Counted from the stretch's first letter, positions 46,213-56,068 are shown. The stretch is DNA of 64,000 nucleotides from an uncultured Butyricicoccus sp. (GCA_910584935.1 CAJUDU010000003.1:8772-72771), one strand, 5' to 3'. The notes: a model not told the origin generated them from the letters alone. Program-made: numbers and translations.

Positions 46213-48129
46213 TTACTGATTCACACGTTTGAACCGTTTATCAATTTCATACTTTGTCAGCCGCACAGTTACCGGACGCCCATGCGGGCAGCAGGAAATT
46301 TCAGGATCATCTAGTACACGATCACAAAGGGTTTGAAGTTCGGTTTGGGATGTCTGCTTGCCAGCTTTAATGGCGGCTTTACAGGCAACCATATGAATTA
46401 AGTCATCTAGCCTGTCTGGGTTTGGCGCACAGTTTGCAGATAGTTTGCCTGCAATTTCGGATAGCACCTCAGTGATATCCGCCACATCCAGATAAGCTGG
46501 CACTGCACGTACAGCAAAACTGCATTCGCCAAATGGTTCGATATCAAACCCCACAGACTGCACTAAAGCCTTTTGCTCCTTTAAAATAGCAAATTCTATC
46601 GCAGACATTTCCGCAATATGGGGCGTGAGTAATTGTTGCTGCGGAATTTGGGTCGTTTTGCGCAATTCGTTAAATAGGATTCGTTCATGGGCAGCGTGCT
46701 TGTCCAATAGCAACAGCCCTTCTTCATCCTCCACAATGATATATGTGTGAAATAGCTCTCCAATTACCCTTGTGGCTGATTTCAGCGGCACTGGGGATTC
46801 TGTAAACGGTAGCGCACGAAATGGCATACTTTTCACTGCAACGGCTGAGTTTTTCTGTTCGTCTGTGTCTGGGGACCGCAGCATAAGCGGTTCTTCCATA
46901 ACGTCGTCACAGTCGATGACAGGCGGTTTAAATTGTCGCGAGGGAATTACCTTTTTCGGCAGTGAAAACGGCTCTATGGGCGGCACAGGACGCGCACGAG
47001 GCATTTGCTGTGGCAGCTTATTTAATGGCGGCGTCTTGTCAGGTGAGGATTCCAGAATATGCTGCTGTGCGGGTGTTACAGTATCTTGCTTGGGTGAAGG
47101 CTTCTGGGGCTCCTCCAATGTTATAATAGGTACATTGTCATGTTTTTCCAGTGCGTTTTTGCACGCAATATAAACCGCTTGGAAAACATTTTGTTCCTGT
47201 GCGAATTTGACTTCTGTTTTGGCAGGATGCACGTTAACATCTACCATATTCAGTGGCAGTGTCAGGAACAGCGCACAGCTTGGATATTTCCCAGTAATGA
47301 TTTTATTGCGATAAGCTTCTTCAAGCGCAGCTTGAAGCATTTTATTTTTTACATAGCGTCCATTGACAAAAAAATGCTGCATACTGCGGTTAGGGCGGCA
47401 AAAATGAGGTTTTGTAATATATCCCCACGCAGAGATAGATTCCCGCTCAAAACGGTCGGCTTCGATCATGTTTGCGGTAAAGTCACGGCCAAACACGCTG
47501 AATACCGGCGAAAGCAGCCGTCCATCTCCCGGGGAGGAAAAAACCTGTTTGCCATCACGCATCATGGTGAACGCAATTTCCGGGTGTGAAAGTGCAGCAT
47601 GCTGCACAACACCTACGACATATCCTGCCTCAGTAAAATCCTTCTTAAGGAATTTCATGCGGGCTGGCGTATTAAAAAACAAATCGCGGATGATAATGGT
47701 TGTCCCATCGGGGCAGCCAGCATCTTCATGCACTTGCAACGTTCCAGCCTCCAGCTGAAGATGTTGTCCAGCAAGCATATCCTTCTGTTTGGTAAATAGA
47801 TCAATACGGGAAACAGCTGAAATTGCAGCCAGCGCTTCTCCGCGGAAACCTAACGTGCCAATCGCCGCCAAATCAGATTCTGTGCGCAGCTTGCTGGTGG
47901 CGTGCCGCTTGAATGCAGTCGGGGCATCTTCTGGGGACATACCACAGCCATTATCCATAATGCGCAGGTAGGTAATGCCGCCGTTTTCAATTTCTACTTG
48001 GATACGTGTTGCCCCAGCATCAATTGCATTTTCAACTAATTCTTTAGCCGCTGATGCAGGGCGTTCTACCACCTCACCTGCTGCAATGAGGTCAGCAAGA
48101 TGTGGGGATAATTCCTGAATAACAGCCAT
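46213..48129 (-). CDS. mutL: DNA mismatch repair protein MutL
   Basis: The 638-aa protein has the GHKL ATPase domain (IAAGEVVERPASAAKELVEN, DNGCGMSPED, TLGFRGEALAAI), a poorly conserved linker and the C-terminal endonuclease domain. The endonuclease motif DQHA(X)2E(X)4E appears here as DKHAAHERILFNE, with Lys for Gln and Asn at the last Glu position. The zinc-site element CPHGRP is intact. MutL links MutS to strand cutting and excision. It starts 22 nt after mutS. Confidence 0.96.
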   Translation of the reverse strand: MAVIQELSPHLADLIAAGEVVERPASAAKELVENAIDAGATRIQVEIENGGITYLRIMDNGCGMSPEDAPTAFKRHATSKLRTESDLAAIGTLGFRGEALAAISAVSRIDLFTKQKDMLAGQHLQLEAGTLQVHEDAGCPDGTTIIIRDLFFNTPARMKFLKKDFTEAGYVVGVVQHAALSHPEIAFTMMRDGKQVFSSPGDGRLLSPVFSVFGRDFTANMIEADRFERESISAWGYITKPHFCRPNRSMQHFFVNGRYVKNKMLQAALEEAYRNKIITGKYPSCALFLTLPLNMVDVNVHPAKTEVKFAQEQNVFQAVYIACKNALEKHDNVPIITLEEPQKPSPKQDTVTPAQQHILESSPDKTPPLNKLPQQMPRARPVPPIEPFSLPKKVIPSRQFKPPVIDCDDVMEEPLMLRSPDTDEQKNSAVAVKSMPFRALPFTESPVPLKSATRVIGELFHTYIIVEDEEGLLLLDKHAAHERILFNELRKTTQIPQQQLLTPHIAEMSAIEFAILKEQKALVQSVGFDIEPFGECSFAVRAVPAYLDVADITEVLSEIAGKLSANCAPNPDRLDDLIHMVACKAAIKAGKQTSQTELQTLCDRVLDDPEISCCPHGRPVTVRLTKYEIDKRFKRVNQ

Positions 48130-48151
48130 AATACCTTCCCTTCTTCTGGCA

Positions 48152-50752
48152 TCAAACCAATTTTTTTAGTTCAAACAGCGCATTCATCGCTTCGATTGGC
48201 GTCATAGTTTCTATCTGCATCCCGCGCAGGCGCTGGGTGACAGCATTTTCATTGAGGTCAGACATGGTGATTTGCGGTTCTTCTTCCGCTTCGGCAACTT
48301 CACGCATATGGATTTTAGGCGCGTGATGTTCCAAATCAGCGAGGATTTCTTTTGCACGCTGGATAACAGGGTTTGGAATCCCCGCCAGCTTTGCCACTTC
48401 GATACCATAACTGTCATCCGCGCCGCCGCGTACAATCTTTCGCAAGAATGTAATCTCATCCCCGCGCTTTTTGACGGCAATGTTATAATTTTTAATACCT
48501 TCAACAAGGTTCTCCAAGGCGGTTAACTCATGGTAATGGGTTGCAAACAAAGCGCGTGCGCCCAATTTCCGTTTATTCGCCACAAATTCAATCACTGCGC
48601 GTGCAATCGACATCCCATCATAAGTAGAAGTGCCGCGTCCAATTTCATCTAGTACAAGCAAGCTGTTCCGGGTTGCATACCGGAGGATATCTGCAACTTC
48701 ATTCATTTCTACCATAAAGGTAGACTGTCCGCTGGTGAGGTCATCTGATGCGCCAACCCGTGTAAAAACGCGGTCTGCGATACCGATATGGGCGGAGGAT
48801 GCCGGAACGAAGGAACCCATTTGCGCCATAATGGTAATCAGTGCTACTTGGCGCATATATGTAGACTTCCCTGCCATATTGGGACCAGTAATAATGGCAA
48901 CACGGTTATCTTTATTATCAATTGAAGTATCATTTGGCACGAAAAAGCTGCCTTCAAGCACCTTTTCCACCACAGGGTGCCGTCCGCCCTTGATTTCCAC
49001 GCATCCGGAAAAATCGACATCCGGGCATACGTAATTGTTTTCGCAGGCAACCTGCGCAAGCGAGCACAGTACATCCAAATGGGCAAGGGCTTGCGCTGTC
49101 CGCTGGATGCGGTGTACTTGAGCCGCAATTTTTTCGCGAACCTGGCAAAACAGGTCATATTCCAAAGCAATTAGGCGTTCCTGGGCACCAAGTACGGTGT
49201 TTTCCAAATCCTTGAGTTCCTGCATGATATATCGTTCACAGTTTGCCAATGTCTGTTTGCGGATATAGGTTTCCGGCACCAGTCCAATGTTGCTTTTCGA
49301 AACCTCAATATAATACCCAAATACCCGGTTATAACCGATTTTTAAATTTTTAATGCCTGTACGTTCACGCTCACGCTGTTCAATAGCAGCGATTTCCCCT
49401 TTCCCGCCGCTGGCAAGATCGCGCAAATGGTCAACATCTTTACTGAACCCATCGCGGATAAAACCACCTTCTCGTACATTTGGCGGCGGGTCTGGTTGGA
49501 TAGCGGTTTCAATCAGCAAGGCAACATCAGTAAGTGTATCAATACGGTTGTGCAGTTCCTGTAAAAGTGGAGGTGTAAACGGTTCTGTATGCTGATAAAG
49601 CGCAGGCAAATGCACCATTGCTGATTGCAAAGAACACAGATCCCGGCAGTTGGCAGAACCATAAACCACACGCCCAATCAGACGCTCCATATCAAAAACT
49701 TGTTTCAGTTCTTCCATAATCGCATCTCGGTTGATTACATCGTTTGCCAAAGCACGGACAGCATCCTGTCGCTTGCGAATATGGATTGGATTTAATAATG
49801 GGCGTTCTAGCCATTGCCGGATGAGGCGTGATCCCATTGCGGTTTTGGTTTTATCAATTACCCACAACAAAGAACCACGTTTCTCTTTGCCACGCATGGT
49901 TTCACAAAGTTCAAGATTACGGCGAGCAGTCAGGTCAAGTTCCATATACTGCCCTTGCTGATATACATTTAGCGTATTGAGACTGCCAAGGCTGGCTTTT
50001 TGTGTATCTTCCAAATAAGCAAGCAACCCGCCAAGTGCGCAAAGCGTTGCAGGGAGTTCTTCCAAACCGATAGGTTCTAAGGTTTCAAGCTGAAATTGCC
50101 GGCAAATGCGTTCCCGTGCTCTATCTGTATCAAACAGCGGATCAGGCAGTGATGAATAAATGCTTTCCAGTCGTTTGGATATAAAATCCAATAAAGATTC
50201 CTCAGCTGTACAGGTGCCGCCTAATAATACTTCACGTGGCAGAAAGCGCCCAAATTCGCTGAATAATTCTTGATACGCATCATCCATGCGGACTTCAGTT
50301 GCAAAAACTTCACCGGTTGAGATATCACAGAAACAAACACCGCAGCGCGCTGCACCGCCAAAAATACAACCTAGGAAATTATTCCGGTTCTCATCCAACA
50401 TAGATGCTTCGATCAAGGTGCCAGGTGTAATCATGCGTACAATTTCGCGCTTTACAAGTCCCTTGCTTGACTTTGGATCTTCGACTTGCTCACAAATTGC
50501 AACTTTATACCCTTTACGCACCAGTTTGCCAACATAAGTTTCATAAGAATGATAGGGCACGCCGCACATTGGCGCACGTTCCGCTTGCCCGCAGTCGCGC
50601 CCGGTCAGGGTCAGTTCCAATTCCCGGGATGCAATCTTTGCATCCTCAAAAAACATTTCATAAAAATCGCCCAGACGGTAAAAGACAATATATTCGCGGC
50701 ACTTGTTTTTAATCTCAAAGTATTGTTTCATCATGGGCGTAAGTTCTGCCAT
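48152..50752 (-). CDS. mutS: DNA mismatch repair protein MutS
   Basis: The 866-aa protein recognises mismatches. The N-terminal mismatch-binding domain has the Phe-X-Glu as YRLGDFYEMFFEDA. The lever and clamp domains follow, then the ATPase with Walker A ITGPNMAGKSTYMRQVALI, SFVPASSAHIGIADRVFTR, LTSGQSTFMVEMNEVADIL, and DEIGRGTSTYDGMSIA. The C-terminus has the short helix-turn-helix tail for dimer contact. It is 29 nt after miaB and 22 nt before mutL. Confidence 0.97.
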   Translation of the reverse strand: MAELTPMMKQYFEIKNKCREYIVFYRLGDFYEMFFEDAKIASRELELTLTGRDCGQAERAPMCGVPYHSYETYVGKLVRKGYKVAICEQVEDPKSSKGLVKREIVRMITPGTLIEASMLDENRNNFLGCIFGGAARCGVCFCDISTGEVFATEVRMDDAYQELFSEFGRFLPREVLLGGTCTAEESLLDFISKRLESIYSSLPDPLFDTDRARERICRQFQLETLEPIGLEELPATLCALGGLLAYLEDTQKASLGSLNTLNVYQQGQYMELDLTARRNLELCETMRGKEKRGSLLWVIDKTKTAMGSRLIRQWLERPLLNPIHIRKRQDAVRALANDVINRDAIMEELKQVFDMERLIGRVVYGSANCRDLCSLQSAMVHLPALYQHTEPFTPPLLQELHNRIDTLTDVALLIETAIQPDPPPNVREGGFIRDGFSKDVDHLRDLASGGKGEIAAIEQRERERTGIKNLKIGYNRVFGYYIEVSKSNIGLVPETYIRKQTLANCERYIMQELKDLENTVLGAQERLIALEYDLFCQVREKIAAQVHRIQRTAQALAHLDVLCSLAQVACENNYVCPDVDFSGCVEIKGGRHPVVEKVLEGSFFVPNDTSIDNKDNRVAIITGPNMAGKSTYMRQVALITIMAQMGSFVPASSAHIGIADRVFTRVGASDDLTSGQSTFMVEMNEVADILRYATRNSLLVLDEIGRGTSTYDGMSIARAVIEFVANKRKLGARALFATHYHELTALENLVEGIKNYNIAVKKRGDEITFLRKIVRGGADDSYGIEVAKLAGIPNPVIQRAKEILADLEHHAPKIHMREVAEAEEEPQITMSDLNENAVTQRLRGMQIETMTPIEAMNALFELKKLV

Positions 50753-50781
50753 GGTATGCCTCCAAATGCAAAATTCTATCT

Positions 50782-52215
50782 TTATCGTTCCACACGCGCA
50801 AATAAACAGCGCAAGGTTGCTTTTTCAACGTTTACCCCAGCAAATATGCCAGGCTCCAACCCCTCCCCTGCACAGCAAATAAGCAAGCCGCCTTCTGTCC
50901 GTGCCAGGAATGGGTAATCTGTGTCTTTGCTTTCCCCTTCTATCAGGACACGCAAGCACCGCCCAACGTAAGCTTGCTGCCGGGGCAATACGCATATATC
51001 CTGTGCTTTCAGTAGCCGTTCAAAACGGTTTTGCTTTTCTTCTTTTGAAGCGGTATCTTCATAAGAGGCAGCCGGTGTGCCACTGCGGCGAGAAAACAAG
51101 AATGTAAACAACGCGTCAAACCCAACATCCTGCACAAGTGCAAGGGTCTGCTGGAAATCTGCCTCAGTTTCTCCGGGGAACCCAACAATAATATCACTGG
51201 AAAGGGTAATCCCGGGCATTTTTTCGCGCGCATAGGCAATTAGGCTGCGATATTTTTCTGCTGTATAACCACGGTTCATCCGTTTTAAAATTTCATCCGA
51301 ACCAGATTGAAATGGCAAATGCAGCTGTTTTGCGACTTTGTCACATGTTGCCATGGTATCAAGCAGTTTATGGGATGCGTCTTTCGGATGACTTGTCATA
51401 AAGCGGATTAGAAAATCCCCTTCTATTCGGTTCAGCCGGGCAAGCAAATCAGAAAAATCAATTTGGATATCCAAATCTTTACCATAAGAATTTACGTTCT
51501 GCCCTAAAAGAGTAATATCTTTATATCCCTGAGCAATAAGTGTACGGAATTCCTTTTCGATATCCTTTGGGCAGCGGCTTCGTTCCCGTCCGCGTACATA
51601 GGGCACAATACAGTACGTACAAAAATTATTGCATCCATACATAATAGACAGCCATGCTTTTGGACCTTGTCCACGCAGTACAGGAAGCCCTTCCGCGATG
51701 GTACCACGTACATCACCTGAAATATCAAAAACACGCTTTTCTCCAGAGAGTCTGCGGTAAAGCAGCTCTGGCAGACGCCAAAGCGCATGGGTACCAAATA
51801 AGAGGTTTACTTGCGGATAACTTTTCCGAATTTTATCTGGCATATGCTCCTGCTGTACCATGCAGCCACATAACCCAATGGTGATATCAGGGCGCTGTTT
51901 TTTCAAATGGGATAATGCGCCGATATTGCCCAACGCACGCGATTCCGCGTGTTCCCGGACAGCACAAGTATTATAAATCAGCACATCAGCCTGTTCAGGG
52001 CTTTCAGCTTTCCCATAACCCATATCGTGCAGCATACCCGCAATGCGTTCGCTGTCGGCTTCATTTTGCTGACAGCCAAATGTTTGAATATAAGCGAGTG
52101 GTTTTTGCCCAGTCCGCAGTTCAGCATCACGGCTGTATGCCGCAATGCGTTCGATATAGCCAAATTGACGGTCTATTTCCTGCTGTGGGATTGCAGTTGG
52201 CGCTTTTATTTCCAT
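50782..52215 (-). CDS. miaB: tRNA-2-methylthio-N6-dimethylallyladenosine synthase
   Basis: The 477-aa radical SAM methylthiotransferase modifies the A37 already prenylated by MiaA. The N-terminal UPF0004 domain has IQTFGCQQNEADSERIAGML with its Cys ligands (also NTCAVREHAE and GLCGCM). The radical SAM motif is YGCNNFCTYCIVPYVRGRE (CxxxCxxC). A C-terminal TRAM domain follows. The ATG at 52215 has GGAGG close upstream; the upstream in-frame codons are not used. It starts 14 nt after the DUF2344 gene. Confidence 0.96.
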   Translation of the reverse strand: MEIKAPTAIPQQEIDRQFGYIERIAAYSRDAELRTGQKPLAYIQTFGCQQNEADSERIAGMLHDMGYGKAESPEQADVLIYNTCAVREHAESRALGNIGALSHLKKQRPDITIGLCGCMVQQEHMPDKIRKSYPQVNLLFGTHALWRLPELLYRRLSGEKRVFDISGDVRGTIAEGLPVLRGQGPKAWLSIMYGCNNFCTYCIVPYVRGRERSRCPKDIEKEFRTLIAQGYKDITLLGQNVNSYGKDLDIQIDFSDLLARLNRIEGDFLIRFMTSHPKDASHKLLDTMATCDKVAKQLHLPFQSGSDEILKRMNRGYTAEKYRSLIAYAREKMPGITLSSDIIVGFPGETEADFQQTLALVQDVGFDALFTFLFSRRSGTPAASYEDTASKEEKQNRFERLLKAQDICVLPRQQAYVGRCLRVLIEGESKDTDYPFLARTEGGLLICCAGEGLEPGIFAGVNVEKATLRCLFARVER

Positions 52216-52228
52216 GAAAACCTCCGTA

Positions 52229-52900
52229 TTATCGGAATGGAAGCCCTTGCGCAGTATAAACGCATAAACGGTGATAGGCTTCATCTGAAATTGGATACTG
52301 TGGCAGGTACTGCCGCACTGCTTTGGTTAAATATTCCGGGCTCATGGTTTGGCTACCTGCACCAGTTTGCACTTCGCATACAGCAATATGCCCAAAAAGG
52401 GATAATTCAGGCTGACCATTCATAAACTCACGCATATTCACCAGTTTTTCCCCGCGTTTTGAGCGTTTCAGGACTTCCACACGCTCCTGTCCAAACAGAG
52501 CATAAACTGCTTTTGGAAATTCTGCTGGCACAGGGCTGTCAAATCCCCAGGTAATACGGTATTTGCTCCAGGTAATATCTGCGATTTTCATCCCGCCATT
52601 AGATAGTGGATAAATTTCAATAGCACGCAAACCTTTCGGGAATACTGCATTTAATTGGTGTACGGCGTTTTCTGGCACAGTTTTAGTCAGCAGGTTAAAA
52701 TCTAAAAATTCGCACTCACCAGAATACCCAGTAGAAAGCGGTAATGCCACAGATACATAAGCATGCTGATTAAACCCTTCCGTGAACCAAAGCGGCATTT
52801 TACAGCGCGCCATAGCACGCTGCATGGTGTGCATCAGGTCAAGATGGGAAATGTATTTTGCGCGCCCTTCCTTCGCAAATTTCATGCGGGCTTTAAACAC
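52229..52900 (-). CDS. Radical-SAM-associated DUF2344 protein (TIGR03936 type)
   Basis: The 223-aa protein has the family opening MKFAKEGRAKYISHLDLMHT and FNQHAYVSVALPLSTGYSGE. The predicted start is GTG at 52900, because GGAAGGGGGG ends 7 nt before it; the upstream codons belong to the partner gene. It overlaps the B12-binding radical SAM gene by 8 nt. In many Clostridia the two are adjacent or fused, which suggests that they act as a pair. The reaction is unknown; a tRNA or rRNA role has been guessed because of the translation genes nearby. Confidence 0.82.
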   Translation of the reverse strand: MFKARMKFAKEGRAKYISHLDLMHTMQRAMARCKMPLWFTEGFNQHAYVSVALPLSTGYSGECEFLDFNLLTKTVPENAVHQLNAVFPKGLRAIEIYPLSNGGMKIADITWSKYRITWGFDSPVPAEFPKAVYALFGQERVEVLKRSKRGEKLVNMREFMNGQPELSLFGHIAVCEVQTGAGSQTMSPEYLTKAVRQYLPQYPISDEAYHRLCVYTAQGLPFR

Positions 52901-54731
52901 AGCACGTCCCCCCTTCCAGTAAGGCATTGCAGCCACATCCAGCACATTGCCGCATACAATCTGGCGTAATTTCAGCATGGCGTGAACGTTGCCATTCCCG
53001 TGCCAAATACGCTTTGCTTGTGCCGCAGCCGATATGGTCCCAAGGGAAAATCTCATCCAGCGGACGCGGACGCGCCGCATAAAACATAGGGTCTAAGCCA
53101 CAATCAGCAAACGCCTGCATCCATGTATCAAACTGGAAGTGCTGTTCCCAACCATCAAATTTACAGCCGCGCTGCCATGCCAGTAAGATTGCCCTGCCTT
53201 GCCTGCGGTCACCACGGGCAATAATACCTTCCAGCACAGAGGTCTGTGCATCATGCCAATTATATGTGACATTTTTGGTTTTCATAATGCGTTTCATATA
53301 ATCCTGCTTGCCTTGCAAAACAGGTAATGTATCCTGTGCATCCCATTGGAATGGCGTTTGCGGCTTGGGGACAAAACAAGAAGCAGATGCTGTAATTTTT
53401 ACACCGCGTGCACGGTTATTGGTATTCATGCGCCAACAATATGCAACTTTTTTGCAAATTTCCGCGATACCATCCAAATCTTCTGAAGTTTCTGTTGGCA
53501 AGCCAATCATAAAATAGAGTTTTACATGGTTCCAGCCGCCGCGGAATGCAATTTCACAAGCATTCAGAACATCTTCTTCGGTAATGTTTTTATTGATGAC
53601 GTTCCGTAAACGTTGTGTTCCTGCTTCACAAGCAAAAGTCAATCCGCTTTTACGTACTTTCTGAACGCGTTCCATTAGTTCTGCGGAAAAACTGTCGGCA
53701 CGCAGCGATGGCAAAGAAAGACTGATATGACATGGTTCACAATAGTTCAGCATTCTTTCTGTCAAATCAGAAAGTTCACTGTAATCGCTGGTTGACAAAG
53801 AAGAAAGTGAAATTTCCTCATAACCTGAATTTTCTAAGATTTTTTTGGCCTGCTGCATAACTGTTTCCGCAGATTTTTTTCGCAATGGGCGGTAAGTATG
53901 CCCTGCCTGGCAAAATCTGCATCCCCGCGGACAGCCGCGGAATAATTCAACCATAGCGCGGTCAAAAACAATATCTGTAGATGGTACCACAAAATAATCA
54001 GGATAGTACATGGTGTTTAAGTCTTTGACAATCCGCTTTTGCACAAAGGCTGGTGCACCGTCACACGATTCTACTTTGCAAATGGTGCCATCTTCGTGAT
54101 AAGAAACTTCATAAAGCGCAGGCACATATATACCTGTAATTTGCGCAGCTTCAACTAAAAATTCATGTTTGGATAAACTGCGCTTTACTGCGGAACGGTA
54201 AAGATTGGTAAGTTCCAACATGATTTCTTCTCCATCGCCGATCATGAACAAATCAATAAAGCCACAAAGCGGTTCTGGGTTGTAGGCGCATGGCCCGCCA
54301 GCAACAACAAGGTTTTTCAGCTCCTTGCGTTCGCTGGACAGTACAGGTACACCGCCTAAATCCAGCATATTGAGGATGTTGGAAAATGATAATTCATATT
54401 GCAGGGTAAAGCCAATTATATCAAATGCAGAAAGTGGATCTCCGCTTTCCAAACCATATAGCGGAATGCCTGCATCTCGCATTTGCTGTTCCATGTCAAC
54501 CCATGGGGCACAGACCCGCTCGCACCAGATGCCATCTTGGTCATTCAGCAGCCCATATAGAATACGCGAACCCAAATGACTCATTCCGACTTCGTATACA
54601 TCTGGAAAGCAAAATGCAAATCGTAAATCAACGTCTTTTTTATTTTTCGTAACCGAGCCCCATTCGCCGCCCGCATAACGCGCCGGTTTTTGGACTTTGG
54701 ATAAAATTCGTTCCAACTTGGAATCGAGCAT
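52893..54731 (-). CDS. B12-binding-domain radical SAM protein (TIGR03960 type)
   Basis: The 612-aa protein begins with ARYAGGEWGSVTKNKKD, followed by a cobalamin-binding-like Rossmann region (PDVYEVGMSHLGSRILYGLL) and the radical SAM core with CPRGCRFCQAGHTYRP (CxxxCxxC). The core continues with FACEAGTQRLRNVINKNITE. The C-terminus is Cys-rich (CMRQCAGCGCN). SD GGAGG lies upstream of the ATG. It heads the long minus-strand series that runs through mutSL to rluD, and is followed by an 8-nt overlap with the DUF2344 gene. Substrate unknown. Confidence 0.85.
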   Translation of the reverse strand: MLDSKLERILSKVQKPARYAGGEWGSVTKNKKDVDLRFAFCFPDVYEVGMSHLGSRILYGLLNDQDGIWCERVCAPWVDMEQQMRDAGIPLYGLESGDPLSAFDIIGFTLQYELSFSNILNMLDLGGVPVLSSERKELKNLVVAGGPCAYNPEPLCGFIDLFMIGDGEEIMLELTNLYRSAVKRSLSKHEFLVEAAQITGIYVPALYEVSYHEDGTICKVESCDGAPAFVQKRIVKDLNTMYYPDYFVVPSTDIVFDRAMVELFRGCPRGCRFCQAGHTYRPLRKKSAETVMQQAKKILENSGYEEISLSSLSTSDYSELSDLTERMLNYCEPCHISLSLPSLRADSFSAELMERVQKVRKSGLTFACEAGTQRLRNVINKNITEEDVLNACEIAFRGGWNHVKLYFMIGLPTETSEDLDGIAEICKKVAYCWRMNTNNRARGVKITASASCFVPKPQTPFQWDAQDTLPVLQGKQDYMKRIMKTKNVTYNWHDAQTSVLEGIIARGDRRQGRAILLAWQRGCKFDGWEQHFQFDTWMQAFADCGLDPMFYAARPRPLDEIFPWDHIGCGTSKAYLAREWQRSRHAEITPDCMRQCAGCGCNALLEGGTCCV

Positions 54732-54781
54732 ATTTTTCCTCCTGCCAGTATGGCTTATGTGCCGTTATAACCCATAGTCGC

Positions 54782-54810
54782 ATTATACCACAGTTTGTAT
54801 GGGTTTGGCA
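54782..54810 (-). promoter_or_regulatory. Promoter upstream of the B12-binding radical SAM gene
   Basis: On the reverse strand TATAAT (54782-54787) is perfect; the -35 TGCCAA (54805-54810), 17 bp away, is weak. It would drive the long operon toward miaB and mutS. Confidence 0.6.
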
Positions 54811-54850
54811 CAAATTTTTTCATTCTGTTAGCAGCAAAAACTGCTTGATA

Positions 54851-54878
54851 AAGAAAAACCACCCCGTTTGAGGTGGTT
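54851..54878 (-). terminator. Intrinsic terminator after tRNA-Val
   Basis: AACCACC/GGTGGTT forms a seven-bp stem just past the tRNA 3' end, followed on the reverse strand by TTTTTC and more T. Confidence 0.88.
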
Positions 54879-54882
54879 TGCA

Positions 54883-54958
54883 TGGTGGACACTGGGGGGC
54901 TCGAACCCTCGACCTTCCGCACGTCAAGCGGATGCTCTTCCAGCTGAGCTAAGTGTCC
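54883..54958 (-). tRNA. tRNA-Val(GAC)
   Basis: The reverse strand folds into a full cloverleaf of 76 nt including an encoded CCA. The acceptor stem is GGACACT/AGTGTCC; the D arm is GCTC/GAGC; the anticodon stem TCCGC/GCGGA encloses TTGACGT, with anticodon GAC, reading GUC (Val). The T stem GAGGG/CCCCC has one A-C mismatch at position 50-64. The discriminator is A. Confidence 0.95.
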
Positions 54959-54964
54959 GGAAAT

Positions 54965-54990
54965 AAGCAGGAAACAGGCGTTTCCCGCTT
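54965..54990 (-). other. Hairpin between the zinc-ribbon gene and tRNA-Val
   Basis: AAGC and GGAAAC arms pair with GTTTCC and GCTT around one mismatch, with a four-base loop. It sits 7 nt before the tRNA and could be a weak terminator or a processing site if the tRNA is read from the efp promoter. Confidence 0.45.
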
Positions 54991-54998
54991 TATTGACT

Positions 54999-55403
54999 TT
55001 ATTCTCCTTCAGATTCCCCTTGAAGTTCGGTTAAATCGAACTCCAGCTCCTCCCCACAGGCAGAACAGGAAATAGATCCTGCTTCCAGCATTTCATTATC
55101 TAGATAAATAAGTTCCCCGCAATTCGGGCAGATGACCTGATAAAGCGGTTCTTCTTCATTATCAGATGAAAAGCCGCTGTCTTTATCAAGGAAATCCTCT
55201 GTAATTGCGGACATTTCCTCATAAATATCATCAAGTTCGTCAAGCAGGCATTTGTTTTGCTCCTGTAAATCTGTAATGCCCTGTGCCATTTCTTCCATGC
55301 ACGACAGCATCCCTTGGAACAACTTGCCCTCATTTGTTTCAGCATCCATCCCCAAGCCCTCAAACAGCCCGCGGAGATAGGCGGCACGCTCTAACACAGT
55401 CAT
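54999..55403 (-). CDS. CD1247-type protein with C-terminal zinc ribbon
   Basis: The 134-aa protein has a helical N-terminal half (ERAAYLRGLFEGLGMDAETN, coiled-coil-like and acidic) and a C-terminal zinc ribbon with CPNCGELIY and CSACGEEL. Homologues in Clostridia are called CD1247 N-terminal-domain proteins, without a known function. The ATG at 55403 has GGAGG 8 nt upstream; an in-frame GTG at 55409 sits too close to it. It lies 30 nt downstream of efp and is likely co-transcribed with it. Confidence 0.82.
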   Translation of the reverse strand: MTVLERAAYLRGLFEGLGMDAETNEGKLFQGMLSCMEEMAQGITDLQEQNKCLLDELDDIYEEMSAITEDFLDKDSGFSSDNEEEPLYQVICPNCGELIYLDNEMLEAGSISCSACGEELEFDLTELQGESEGE

Positions 55404-55433
55404 CAGCACAACCTCCCTGACTCAATGAACGCA

Positions 55434-55997
55434 TTAACCTTTACTGCGTTCCAAATATTCACCAGTACGGGTATCAATTTTAATTTTATCGCCCTGTTCA
55501 ATAAACAGTGGAACCTGTACACTTGCGCCAGTTTCCACCGTAGCAGGCTTTAATGTATTGGTCGCGGTGTTCCCCTTAAAGCCAGGGTCGGTTTCAGTGA
55601 TAACCAGCTCTACGAAAAACGGTGGTTCCACAGCAAATACGCTGCCCTTATAGGAAAGTACCTTGACATTCATATTTTCGGTTACAAAACGGAAATCATC
55701 GCCAAGTGTAGACTTGTTGATTGGCAGCTGCTCATAGGTTTCAGTATCCATAAAGTAATACAGATCACCATCGGAATAGAGATACTGCATTTCTTTGCGC
55801 TCAACATAAGCAGGTTCATATTTATCCGTCGGGTTGAAGCTGCGTTCGGTCACAGCGCCAGTGATAACATTTTTCATTTTTACGCGGACAAAAGCAGCGC
55901 CTTTGCCTGGCTTTACGTGCTGGAACTCAACAACCTGAAGCACTTGCCCATCCATTTCAAAAGTTACGCCGTTTCTAAATTCACCAGCGGAAATCAT
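55434..55997 (-). CDS. efp: Elongation factor P
   Basis: The 187-aa protein rescues ribosomes stalled at polyproline. [20 protein letters not shown], the loop Lys in [17 protein letters not shown] and the C-terminal [20 protein letters not shown] are family signatures. The loop Lys is present but no obvious epmA/epmB or ymfI genes lie nearby to modify it. GGAGG precedes the ATG. Confidence 0.97.
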   Translation of the reverse strand: MISAGEFRNGVTFEMDGQVLQVVEFQHVKPGKGAAFVRVKMKNVITGAVTERSFNPTDKYEPAYVERKEMQYLYSDGDLYYFMDTETYEQLPINKSTLGDDFRFVTENMNVKVLSYKGSVFAVEPPFFVELVITETDPGFKGNTATNTLKPATVETGASVQVPLFIEQGDKIKIDTRTGEYLERSKG

Positions 55998-56068
55998 AAA
56001 TCTAAATCCTCCAAAAATGCACCTGTCATTCAGATGCCGTTCATTTCTTATGTGCTGAATGCTTTTTT

